From NCBI GenBank assembly GCA_965661345.1, contig CBFIDK010000015.1, positions 1 to 31,640 of the forward strand: 31,640 nt of DNA, in the 5' to 3' direction. The notes under the pieces were generated by a model that searched no databases, had not been told where the DNA came from, and saw only the letters and a list, made by a program, of their open reading frames with translations. This document shows, one piece after another, positions 8,002 through 15,775 of the stretch (positions are counted from its first letter, which is position 1; each line of letters opens with the position of its first letter). The DNA comes from GCA-2862585 sp965661345. Lineage in GTDB: Bacteria > Bacteroidota > Bacteroidia > Flavobacteriales > UBA7312. Both the position numbers and the translations under genes were made by a program.

Positions 8002-8313
8002 ATGTACTCTCACCGAATAGAACAAAATTGTTTGATTGTCAAACTATCAGAAAATACCGATGACTTATCTTTCATTGAGCCTCTATTAGATGCTGAATGC
8101 AAGCATTTGATTTTAGACTTATCAGATATTTCAGATTTAAACTCTTCACATTTATTAAAGTTTACTACATTTGGTAAAAATACTGTCAAGGATAACTCTT
8201 TTGTCATGGTATCAAATCTACCTCCTCAGGAAGAATATATGATTGTTCCTAGTATTCAAGAAGCATTTGACATCATTGAAATGGAAGACATAGAAAGGCA
8301 GTTAAACATCTAA
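8002..8313 (+). CDS. Small STAS-domain-like protein (anti-sigma antagonist fold)
   Basis: This 103-residue soluble protein has the beta-alpha pattern of a STAS domain. It opens with a strand (QNCLIVKL), has a central CKHLILDLSDISDLNSSHLLKF segment resembling the SpoIIAA core, then a strand FVMVSN and a helix SIQEAFDIIEM. The usual phosphorylatable Ser would fall in the DLNSSHLL turn. No kinase or phosphatase partner gene lies nearby. A small gene like this between pyrB and rnz is common in flavobacteria. The fold is assigned by pattern only, and its function here is unknown. Confidence 0.6.
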   Translation: MYSHRIEQNCLIVKLSENTDDLSFIEPLLDAECKHLILDLSDISDLNSSHLLKFTTFGKNTVKDNSFVMVSNLPPQEEYMIVPSIQEAFDIIEMEDIERQLNI

Positions 8314-8324
8314 ACCATAAAATT

Positions 8325-9143
8325 ATGAAACATTTTCTACTCTTAATATTCTCATTAGTTTTTGGGGCGTCATCGTTTGCACAGCAAAACCCATGTAGTC
8401 CTTTAGAAAGCTTACAGGATTCTACTTTTGGCCTATGGCCAGATACAACCCAAAACCTACCGTTAGCGGTAAAAGAGGTGTATTATGAAGAACACATTCA
8501 AATTAAAACACCTAATAATGTTGGTGAAGTGATGGGTGATCCGTTTTATTCGGAGGATTTTCCACTTATTAATTTAGCACCCTTAAGTATAGACAGTATC
8601 AAGTTGGTAGGTATTGAAGGGTTGCCAGAGTCAATGTCTGCATATCTTTCAAATCCAGATTCAGTATTTGATGGCAATTCGGTTGCTTGTGTTACCTTAT
8701 TTGGTACACCAACTAACGATGAAGTGGGGCAGCATGATTTTACGTTAAGCATAGATGGCTGGATAAATGTGCCTTTTGTTGGTATACTTTCTCTCTATCA
8801 AAGCTTGGGTAACTATGAGCAGATTGAGGGTTACAGGCTGATTGTTCAGTCATCGCTCTCGATTGAAGTCGGAGAACTTTCCTCTTTTACACTTTCTCAA
8901 AATTCACCAAATCCATTTTCATATACTTCTAAGGTAGAACTTTACTCTAAAGATAATTCGAACTATGAATTTACGATTATAGATTTGATGGGTAAAATTG
9001 TTCACAAAGAAATTATAAATGCGCTTGCCGGTCAGAATACTATCGAAATAGATGCTACTTCTTATGAATCTGGCATGTACTTTTACAGCATAAGAAATGG
9101 TCAGGAAGTATTCACTAAAAAGATGATAATACAGGATTATTAA
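8325..9143 (+). CDS. Secreted protein with T9SS type A C-terminal sorting domain
   Basis: A Sec signal peptide (about residues 1-19, MKHFLLLIFSLVFGASSFAQ) leads into a roughly 165-residue beta-rich body that I do not recognise. The C-terminal domain (187-272) is typical of type IX secretion substrates: it starts with SQNSPNPFS (191-199), has IIDLMGKIV in the middle, and ends in GMYFYSIRNGQEVFTKKMII. The protein is expected to cross the outer membrane and be anchored to the surface or released after cleavage of this domain. Its stop overlaps the rnz start by 1 nt (TAATG), an unusual pairing of a surface protein with a tRNA enzyme. Confidence 0.85.
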   Translation: MKHFLLLIFSLVFGASSFAQQNPCSPLESLQDSTFGLWPDTTQNLPLAVKEVYYEEHIQIKTPNNVGEVMGDPFYSEDFPLINLAPLSIDSIKLVGIEGLPESMSAYLSNPDSVFDGNSVACVTLFGTPTNDEVGQHDFTLSIDGWINVPFVGILSLYQSLGNYEQIEGYRLIVQSSLSIEVGELSSFTLSQNSPNPFSYTSKVELYSKDNSNYEFTIIDLMGKIVHKEIINALAGQNTIEIDATSYESGMYFYSIRNGQEVFTKKMIIQDY

Positions 9144-10078
9144 TGCCTTTTGACTTAACAATATTAGGGTGTAATTCGGCAGTACCTACAAACCAAAGAA
9201 AGCCTACCGCTCAGCTATTGAATGTAGCTGGGCGTTTCTTTTTGATTGATTGTGGCGAGGGTACTCAATTGCAACTGAGGAAGTATAAAATAAGGATGCA
9301 AAACATCCATCATGTTTTTATCTCACATCTACATGGTGATCATTATTTTGGTCTTATTGGTTTTATCTCGACCATGCATTTGTTAGGAAGGGAAAAAGAA
9401 CTTCATGTATATGGTCCAGCAGAACTAAAGGAAATCATTTACATTCAACTAGAAGCGTCAAAAACTACTTTGTGTTTTCCCTTATTTTTTCATGAGTTTG
9501 GCTTTGAGAGTTCTGAACTTTTACTAGAAAATAATGAAGTTACGGTACACACTATTCCACTAAAACATTCATTACCCTGTTGTGGTTTTTTGTTTAAAGA
9601 AAAATCAAAACCAAGGCGTATGCGAAAAGAAAAAATCGAAGAGTATGGTATTCCGCTTGAAGCAGTTCCCGATATAAAAGAGGGTGGAGGCTACTTGTCG
9701 AAAGATGGTGAATTAATTCCTCATTTAGAACTTACACGCTCTGCACAAAACCCACGGTCTTTTGCCTTTTGTAGCGATACTATGTATGATGAGTCTATCA
9801 TTCCTCACATTCAAGGCGTCGATATATTGTACCACGAAGCAACCTTTTTAGACGAATTAAAAGACCGTGCCCGACAAACAATGCATTCAACTGCAAAAGA
9901 AGCGGCTACGATAGCAAAAAAAGCCAATGTCAAGCGTTTGATAATTGGACACTATTCCCAAAGGTATTTTGACTTAACACCCTTACTAGATGAAGCTATG
10001 TCTGTTTTCCCAAATACCTTACTAGCGACTGAGGGTGAAACACACGAAATAAAACGCACATATGATTCTGATAGCTGA
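9143..10078 (+). CDS. rnz: Ribonuclease Z (tRNA 3' endonuclease)
   Basis: RNase Z is a metallo-beta-lactamase-fold nuclease that trims the 3' trailer of tRNA precursors lacking an encoded CCA. The zinc motif HLHGDH is at 62-67. Further metal ligands are expected in IPLKHSLP (H141), FCSDTMYD and IIGHYSQRY. The start region FDLTILGCNSAVPT fits the family and the length of 311 is normal. It overlaps the secreted protein by 1 nt upstream and the BadF-type kinase by 17 nt downstream. Confidence 0.95.
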   Translation: MPFDLTILGCNSAVPTNQRKPTAQLLNVAGRFFLIDCGEGTQLQLRKYKIRMQNIHHVFISHLHGDHYFGLIGFISTMHLLGREKELHVYGPAELKEIIYIQLEASKTTLCFPLFFHEFGFESSELLLENNEVTVHTIPLKHSLPCCGFLFKEKSKPRRMRKEKIEEYGIPLEAVPDIKEGGGYLSKDGELIPHLELTRSAQNPRSFAFCSDTMYDESIIPHIQGVDILYHEATFLDELKDRARQTMHSTAKEAATIAKKANVKRLIIGHYSQRYFDLTPLLDEAMSVFPNTLLATEGETHEIKRTYDSDS

Positions 10079-10874
10079 TAGTGGGAGTAGCAAAACAGAT
10101 TGGCGATTAATTGACGGTGAAAATATAAGCCAATTTGAAACCATTGGTTTAAACCCTTTTGTGGTTAGTTTACAAAAGATTGAGGAAACAATTCTTAGCC
10201 TAAATATTGAGTGTAGTTCTGTCAAACAGCTTTTCTTTTACGGTGCCGGTTGTGGTAATTTGGAAAAGTCAAAGGCTGTAAATTCAGTGCTAAGTTCAGT
10301 TTTTAAAAATGCAATTACTAAAGTTGAATCGGACTTGCTAGCCGTTGCTTATGCTTTACTTCAGGGTAAAAGTGGTGTAGTAGGGATTCTTGGAACAGGC
10401 TCTAATGTGGCCTTTTTTGATGGAAAAGAAGTTACACCAGTTACGACTAGTTTGGGTTACTTACTCGGAGATGAAGGCAGTGGAAACTTTATTGGAAAGC
10501 AGTTTTTGAAATTATTATTAACCGATTCACTCGATGAGGATTTGAAAAATGAAATGAATATTGATACTGATGGTCTTCTCAGTGAATTGTATAGTCATCC
10601 ATTTCCAAATCGTTTTTTGGCTTCTTTTTGTAAAATACTATTTCCTTATAAAAGTCATCCGCAGATAGCAAAGATATTAGCCGATACTTTCAATGAATGG
10701 ATACGTATTTATTTATTGCCCTATAACATCAAGACGATCAATCTTTGTGGTTCTATTTCTTATTATTTCAGTGCTGAACTCAAATCATGTTGTTCTACAC
10801 ATGGAATAAACATTGAATTAATACTAGAAAAACCGATTTCGGCTTTGACACTTTATCATTTAGAAAATCAATAG
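10062..10874 (+). CDS. BadF/BadG-type ATPase, probable N-acetylglucosamine-kinase-like sugar kinase
   Basis: The fold is ASKHA (actin/hexokinase). Phosphate 1 is DSGSSKTDW (6-14), the central ATP motif is GILGTGSNVAFFDG (108-121), and LLGDEGSGNFIGK follows. The late GSISYYFS motif is near residue 225. Proteins of this family in Bacteroidota are usually labelled N-acetylglucosamine kinase, but the substrate cannot be read from the sequence. The length of 270 is normal. The ATG at 10062 lies inside the rnz frame, so translation is probably coupled. Peptidoglycan or amino-sugar salvage is a reasonable guess. Confidence 0.75.
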   Translation: MILIADSGSSKTDWRLIDGENISQFETIGLNPFVVSLQKIEETILSLNIECSSVKQLFFYGAGCGNLEKSKAVNSVLSSVFKNAITKVESDLLAVAYALLQGKSGVVGILGTGSNVAFFDGKEVTPVTTSLGYLLGDEGSGNFIGKQFLKLLLTDSLDEDLKNEMNIDTDGLLSELYSHPFPNRFLASFCKILFPYKSHPQIAKILADTFNEWIRIYLLPYNIKTINLCGSISYYFSAELKSCCSTHGINIELILEKPISALTLYHLENQ

Positions 10875-10883
10875 AAAAAACAT

Positions 10884-10891
10884 TATCTTTG
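10884..10891 (+). promoter_or_regulatory. -7 promoter element of the CHU_C surface protein gene
   Basis: TATCTTTG matches TAnnTTTG exactly and ends 6 nt before the ATG at 10898, pointing to a leaderless or nearly leaderless transcript. Confidence 0.55.
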
Positions 10892-10897
10892 CTTTAT

Positions 10898-12448
10898 ATG
10901 AAAAAACTCGTTGTCATACTGCTTTCTATAATCTGTGCAAGCTTTGTTTTTGCGCAGAGTGCCACCATGAATTTAAACTTTAATCAGGGTAATTTTATCT
11001 CTAGCACAGATACATTTAAGTGTGAGGGTTTATATACGTATTTTACCATCACTGTATTGCCTGCAGATACCCCATATACAGTTACTTTGTTAAAGAATAA
11101 TCAACCGTTTGAACAAGGCATTTATTCACCGACGAACAGCCAGTCGCCAGCTACTTTTACCCTTGACTCTTTAATCTATGCTGGAGATTATGATTTGACG
11201 GTCATTACCTCGGCAGATGATACCATTCAACAGTCATTTTCATTCCATGACCCTGAAGGTTTATCATTCTCGTTTAGCACTACAGGGCCAGAATCTTGTG
11301 AGGAATTTGGAGAAATTTCTATTACAAATATTTCAGGAGGAAGTGCTCCATACAGTTTAGGAAATATAGATGCCTCGGGTAGTTTTGTTGCCAATTACTA
11401 TCAAAATTCTTACCAAACAGATTATACAGTTTTAGATGTTCAGCCAGGATATTATTCTGTATCCTTACAAGATTCGTACGGTTGTATTTACACGGCTGGT
11501 AATGATACTCCAATAGAGGTAGAGCAAGGTGCAGACCCTATTAACATTGTCTCAGCTACTCAAGAAGATTCTTTTAGAATTTGTATTCAAGGCGGTTTAG
11601 CCCCTTACGGCTTTGTATTACTATCGGACACAATTTTTACAAACGATTCTTGTGTGTCATATAGTTTATGCCCTGATGATTATACCCTTATTGTATTTGA
11701 TGCCGTAGAGTCGGTTAGTTGTTCAGATACAATTGATTTTACTATTGACGATATGCAAGGCTACATAGATCAAGAATTGTCAGCAATGGTAGTAGAAAGT
11801 GGAGGTTTACGACCATTTAGCTATTCTTGGGAGAAAGATGGTTTGCTACAAGATGGGCAAAACGATTCAGTGTATTCTGGCGGTTTATGCCCTGGAGAAT
11901 ACGTCTGTAATATTTTGGATAGATCAAATTGTTCTTTTTCTTTCGATTTGACTATTGATGAGATAACTTCAGGTATGGTTGAAGAAGTCGATTGTTTTGA
12001 AGAAGGCTTTTCGTCTTTAGATGCAGATATTAGTGGTGGAACTCCACCTTATCTGTATTTATGGAGTAATGGTGAAACAACACCAACTATAGAAAATTTA
12101 AGTCCTCAAGTGTATACACTAAGCGTTACGGACAATAACAACTGTGAATTTACTGATGAACTCGAAGTTCCAGTTGTACTGGACAGTTGTCTATTTAACG
12201 CATTTAGTCCAAACGGTGATTTTATAAATGATACTTGGAACATAAACCCTTCGTTCCTTTATGAAAATTCTGAGGTTATTATTTACAACCGTTGGGGTGC
12301 GAAAGTCTTTCAGTCTCTTGGATATAAAAGACCATGGGATGGTAAAAATGAAGCTGGACACTTAGTAAAAGAAGGGGTATATTTTTATTCTATACTACTT
12401 AATAATGGACACGATAAGATAAAAGGCTCTATCTCAGTATTCCACTAA
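10898..12448 (+). CDS. Surface protein with SprB-like repeats and gliding-motility (CHU_C, T9SS type B) C-terminal domain
   Basis: A signal peptide (MKKLVVILLSIICASFVFA) precedes 516 residues of extracellular beta-rich sequence. Repeats resembling the SprB/PKD-like unit recur at SGGSAPY (146), QGGLAPYGF (231), SGGLRPFSYSW (301) and SGGTPPYLYLWSNG (379), about 70-85 residues apart. Each is followed by a PG.Y or P.VYTL turn and a C-containing strand. The C-terminal domain (433-516) has FSPNGDFINDTW, YNRWGAKVFQS, WDGKN and GVYFYSI, the signature of T9SS type B cargo. I chose the ATG at 10898 because it gives an ideal signal peptide. Function is probably adhesion or motility. It ends 2 nt from the converging miaA. 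Confidence 0.88.
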   Translation: MKKLVVILLSIICASFVFAQSATMNLNFNQGNFISSTDTFKCEGLYTYFTITVLPADTPYTVTLLKNNQPFEQGIYSPTNSQSPATFTLDSLIYAGDYDLTVITSADDTIQQSFSFHDPEGLSFSFSTTGPESCEEFGEISITNISGGSAPYSLGNIDASGSFVANYYQNSYQTDYTVLDVQPGYYSVSLQDSYGCIYTAGNDTPIEVEQGADPINIVSATQEDSFRICIQGGLAPYGFVLLSDTIFTNDSCVSYSLCPDDYTLIVFDAVESVSCSDTIDFTIDDMQGYIDQELSAMVVESGGLRPFSYSWEKDGLLQDGQNDSVYSGGLCPGEYVCNILDRSNCSFSFDLTIDEITSGMVEEVDCFEEGFSSLDADISGGTPPYLYLWSNGETTPTIENLSPQVYTLSVTDNNNCEFTDELEVPVVLDSCLFNAFSPNGDFINDTWNINPSFLYENSEVIIYNRWGAKVFQSLGYKRPWDGKNEAGHLVKEGVYFYSILLNNGHDKIKGSISVFH

Positions 12449-12450
12449 TT

Positions 12451-13305
12451 TTATAGCCATTTAACATCGTATCTATTTAGCCAGGTTAGTTGTCTTTTGG
12501 CATATCTTCTAGAATTTTGTTTAATGAGTGCAATAGCCTCTTCAAGTGTGATTTCTTTTTTGAAATAAGAAAATAACTCTTTGTAGCCTACCGTTTGTAA
12601 TGCATTTAGCTCTTGATATGGAAGTAGATTTTCAACTTCACTCAATAGTCCATTGTCCATCATGTTATCCACTCGTCTGTTAATTCTATCGTATAATTCT
12701 TCTCTATTCATTTGTATTGAATAGTATTCCACTTCAAACGAACGTATATTTTTGTTAGTATTTTTAAAGCTATTGTACGTTTTTCCACTTTGCAAACATA
12801 CTTCCAAGCACCTTAACAAACGCTGATGATTTTGTTTGTCAGCAGATTCATAGTATTCAGGATCTAAGGCTTTGACCTCATTCTGAAGCCATTTGATACC
12901 TTTGCTTTTAAAATCCGTTCTGATCTTATCTCTAAGCGTTTGACTGATTTCAGGAAAAGAATCTAATCCTTTACAAACTCCGTCAATGTACAAGCCAGAA
13001 CCACCAACCATAACTAGTGATTCAAAGCGTTTGAAGAGTTCGTCTATTTTAGAGATTGCCTCTTTTTCAAATAAGCCAACATTATAGTATTCATGAATGC
13101 TTTTGTGCTGAATGAAGTGGTGTTTTACTGCCTCCAATTCTTCTTGGTCAGGAACGGCTGTGCCTATTTTCATTTCTTTGTAAAACTGCCTTGAGTCAGC
13201 AGAAATTATTTCAGTATTGAGCTCTTTCGCCAGCTTAATTGCTAGGGCTGTTTTTCCAATAGCAGTAGGTCCATAAATTACTTTGAGTGTTTTAGTACTC
13301 GTCAT
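12451..13305 (-). CDS. miaA: tRNA dimethylallyltransferase
   Basis: MiaA transfers a dimethylallyl group to A37 of tRNAs that read codons starting with U. The P-loop GPTAIGKT is at 11-18, followed by EIISADSRQFYKEMKIGTAVP, the substrate-binding segment, and VGGSGLYIDGVCKG. The C-terminus has QTVGYKELF and SRRYAKRQLTWLNR. I chose the ATG at 13305 (MTSTKTLKVIYGP), giving 284 residues. An in-frame ATG at 13356 would add 17 atypical residues lying within the upstream gene. It is the last gene of the dapD operon and overlaps the preceding gene by 14 nt. Confidence 0.95.
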   Translation of the reverse strand: MTSTKTLKVIYGPTAIGKTALAIKLAKELNTEIISADSRQFYKEMKIGTAVPDQEELEAVKHHFIQHKSIHEYYNVGLFEKEAISKIDELFKRFESLVMVGGSGLYIDGVCKGLDSFPEISQTLRDKIRTDFKSKGIKWLQNEVKALDPEYYESADKQNHQRLLRCLEVCLQSGKTYNSFKNTNKNIRSFEVEYYSIQMNREELYDRINRRVDNMMDNGLLSEVENLLPYQELNALQTVGYKELFSYFKKEITLEEAIALIKQNSRRYAKRQLTWLNRYDVKWL

Positions 13306-13789
13306 AACTTTCGAACTCGTTAAACTCATCCTCATCTTCTTCGTCAAAGAATTCATCGTCTAAATTATAAGGGTCTTCTTCAGAGACAAATTGAACTTGG
13401 GGAGCATCTTCAGGCATTTTTCCAAATGAAAGAAATACTTCAGGACTATCGATGGTATTATTTTCATCCTTTTCAACTGCCTCAATCATGAAACGCCACA
13501 TGATTAAAAAATCGTTGACATATAACAATTTATCGTGATTGCTGAATATTTCATTTATTGAAAGTTTATTCATCTCCATGGAATTAGCGTCCATAGCAAT
13601 CAGTGGAATTTCTTCACTTTGTTCCCAATCCTCATTTGTTAAGTAGAAAGCCGCCATTTCGTCTTTTTGTAGCTCAAAAATTTGAACAATAAAATGATGT
13701 AATTCTTCTAATGTAGATGATGAACTTATTTTTACTTCTCTAAACACATCCGATTGATGGTCCAATATTATACTCAATTTTATAATCAT
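13292..13789 (-). CDS. PRiA4-ORF3-like / IS1096-passenger-like family protein
   Basis: The 165-residue product starts with two strands (MIIKLSIILDH and FREVKISSSSTLEELHHFIV). It continues with the LQKDEMAAFYLTNEDW segment typical of the plasmid pRiA4b ORF-3-like family (also called IS1096 element passenger TnpR family). Residues 128 to the end form a very acidic tail of Asp, Glu, Asn and Tyr. No transposase or inverted repeats surround it. It lies 3 nt after cca and overlaps miaA by 14 nt, so it is a settled operon member. The molecular function is unknown; a link to tRNA maturation is only inferred from position. Confidence 0.65.
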   Translation of the reverse strand: MIIKLSIILDHQSDVFREVKISSSSTLEELHHFIVQIFELQKDEMAAFYLTNEDWEQSEEIPLIAMDANSMEMNKLSINEIFSNHDKLLYVNDFLIMWRFMIEAVEKDENNTIDSPEVFLSFGKMPEDAPQVQFVSEEDPYNLDDEFFDEEDEDEFNEFESYDEY

Positions 13790-13792
13790 AAT

Positions 13793-15211
13793 TTAACGTT
13801 TTTGTTTAATGCCCATTTCGGCAGCTTTCTTAACGAGAAAAGTGTGCGCTTCTTCTTTATCATTTGAGATTAGCCCGTCAAGAATAGCGTCTTTTATTGC
13901 AGACTTTAATAGTCCAATTTCTTTACTTGGTTTTAAATCGAATAGTTCAATAATTTCTTCACCACTAATTGGAGGTTGCATATTTCTGATGTGATCTCTT
14001 TCTTCAACGTCCTTGATTTTTTGTCTAACGATTTTAAAATTTTCAAGATACCGCTTTACTTTCTGAGGGTTTTTGGACGTAATGTCTGCATCGCATAATT
14101 TCATTAAGTCGTCGATGTCTTCACCAGCATCAAACAACAATCGTCTGACCGCTGAATCGGTTACAATTTCTTTAGCTAAGGCAATAGGGCGTAGATGAAG
14201 ACGAACTAACTTTTGAACGTACTTCATTTTTTCGTTTAGAGGTAATTTCAACGATTTGAAAATTTTAGGAACCATTTTAGATCCCAAAAATTCGTGTCCG
14301 TGAAATGTCCAGCCATGATTTTCTTCAAATCGTTTAGTGTCTGGTTTTGCGATGTCGTGTAAAATTGCGGCCCATCTTAGCCATAAATTATCTGATTCTT
14401 TACAGATATTATCTAATACCTTAAGAGTGTGATAGAAATTATCTTTGTGTCCTTTATTATTAATTAGTTCTACACCATGAAGCTCTACCATCTTAGGGAA
14501 AAATTGATGAAGAAGCTCTGTGTCAAAAAGTAATTTGAAACCTATTGAGGGTTTTTTTGATGCGATAATTTTGTTGAGTTCATCGGTAATTCGTTCCTGT
14601 GAAATTATACTTAACCGATTAGCATTTTCTTTAATTGCATGCAGTGACGCTTCTTCGATAGTAAAATTAAGTTGACAAGAAAATCTGATGGCTCGCATCA
14701 TTCTCAAGGGATCGTCAGAATATGTTTTATTAGGTTCGAGAGGGGTTCTGATTATTTTATTTTCTAAATCCTCTAGCCCATTAAAAGGATCAATTAATTC
14801 GCCAAAATGAGAGGCGTTCAATTGTATAGCTAACGCATTAATGCTAAAATCTCTTCTATTCTGGTCGTCTTCAAGCGTTCCATCTTCTACGATTGGTTTT
14901 CTTGAGTCTATGCGGTACGATTCTTTTCTAGCGCCAACAAATTCAAGTTCTAAATCATTATGCTTTAACATGGCCGTGCCAAAGTTTTTGAAGATTTGAA
15001 CTTGACTATCAGTGTTTAATATTGATTTAACTTTTTGAGCTAATTCTATTCCACTTCCTACGCAAACAAAATCAATGTCTTTTGGCTCTTCAGAATTTAA
15101 GAGTAAATCCCTTACATATCCGCCAATGACGTAAGTTTCAACGTTTAATTCGTCGGCTGCCTGACAAACTACTTTGAAAATGCTTTGATTTAATTGATGT
15201 TTAAGATTCAC
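13793..15211 (-). CDS. cca: CCA tRNA nucleotidyltransferase / poly(A) polymerase family protein with HD domain
   Basis: This enzyme adds or repairs the 3' CCA of tRNAs. The nucleotidyltransferase head contains YVIGGYVRDLLLN (27-39) and catalytic DID (45-47). The nearby RRDFSINALAIQL block and DPLRMMRAIRFSCQLNF are class II hallmarks. The C-terminal half has an HD phosphohydrolase motif (AAILHDIAKPDTKRFEE). The length of 472 residues is normal for the HD-containing form in Bacteroidota. It follows tsaC by 3 nt. RNase Z in the neighbouring operon trims tRNA 3' ends to produce its substrate. Confidence 0.92.
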   Translation of the reverse strand: MNLKHQLNQSIFKVVCQAADELNVETYVIGGYVRDLLLNSEEPKDIDFVCVGSGIELAQKVKSILNTDSQVQIFKNFGTAMLKHNDLELEFVGARKESYRIDSRKPIVEDGTLEDDQNRRDFSINALAIQLNASHFGELIDPFNGLEDLENKIIRTPLEPNKTYSDDPLRMMRAIRFSCQLNFTIEEASLHAIKENANRLSIISQERITDELNKIIASKKPSIGFKLLFDTELLHQFFPKMVELHGVELINNKGHKDNFYHTLKVLDNICKESDNLWLRWAAILHDIAKPDTKRFEENHGWTFHGHEFLGSKMVPKIFKSLKLPLNEKMKYVQKLVRLHLRPIALAKEIVTDSAVRRLLFDAGEDIDDLMKLCDADITSKNPQKVKRYLENFKIVRQKIKDVEERDHIRNMQPPISGEEIIELFDLKPSKEIGLLKSAIKDAILDGLISNDKEEAHTFLVKKAAEMGIKQKR

Positions 15212-15214
15212 TTG

Positions 15215-15775
15215 TTATCTGATTATTTTAATAGCTCCATTGTTTTGGAGTTTTATAATGTTAGAAGCGGTTTTTTTTGTGTTTTCATTTTGTCGGAAAT
15301 TTACTACGAAATCCACTCCTTTCAAAATGTGTTGATCAATCTCTGAAAACGTCATAGGAGTTGGTTGTCCACTCTGATTTGCCGATGTAGATATTATTGG
15401 TTTTCCAAATCGTTGAATGAGCTGTTTGCAAAATGGGTCGCTAGTAAGTCGTATGCCACATGTTCCATCTTCGGCAATGGCAGTTTTTGAAATGCCATTT
15501 ACTTTATCATAAATAATAGTTAGAGGATTGGTGGCAGCTTCAATAAGGTCCCAAGCTATACTTGGCATATCTTCCACAGTTCTTTCAAGCATTATTTCAG
15601 AACCTACTAGAGTAATTAATGCTTTTGATGATATTCTTCCTTTTAAAGCATATATTTTTTCAATTGCCGCTGAATTTGTAGCGTCACAGCCCAACCCCCA
15701 TACTGTATCGGTGGGGTATAAAATTAGCCCTCCATTTTGTAAGACTGTCAAACATTTTGAAATATCTTCCTTCAT
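15215..15775 (-). CDS. tsaC: L-threonylcarbamoyladenylate synthase (TsaC/Sua5/YrdC family)
   Basis: It makes threonylcarbamoyl-AMP from threonine, bicarbonate and ATP, the first step of the t6A37 modification of tRNAs decoding ANN codons. The YrdC-fold motifs GGLILYPTDTVWGLGCDA (15-32), the KGRISSKALITLV lysine/serine region, TCGIRLTSDPFC and PIISTSANQSGQPTP are all present. The length of 186 residues indicates the short form without a Sua5 C-terminal domain. It overlaps the upstream glycosyltransferase by 4 nt (ATGA) and precedes cca by 3 nt. Other YrdC proteins of unclear specificity exist, but the tRNA-gene context favours TsaC. Confidence 0.88.
   Translation of the reverse strand: MKEDISKCLTVLQNGGLILYPTDTVWGLGCDATNSAAIEKIYALKGRISSKALITLVGSEIMLERTVEDMPSIAWDLIEAATNPLTIIYDKVNGISKTAIAEDGTCGIRLTSDPFCKQLIQRFGKPIISTSANQSGQPTPMTFSEIDQHILKGVDFVVNFRQNENTKKTASNIIKLQNNGAIKIIR

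Noticed and set aside
13292..13789. Possible insertion-sequence remnant because of the IS1096-passenger family name
   Set aside because: No transposase, terminal inverted repeats or target duplication; the gene is tightly fitted in an operon.
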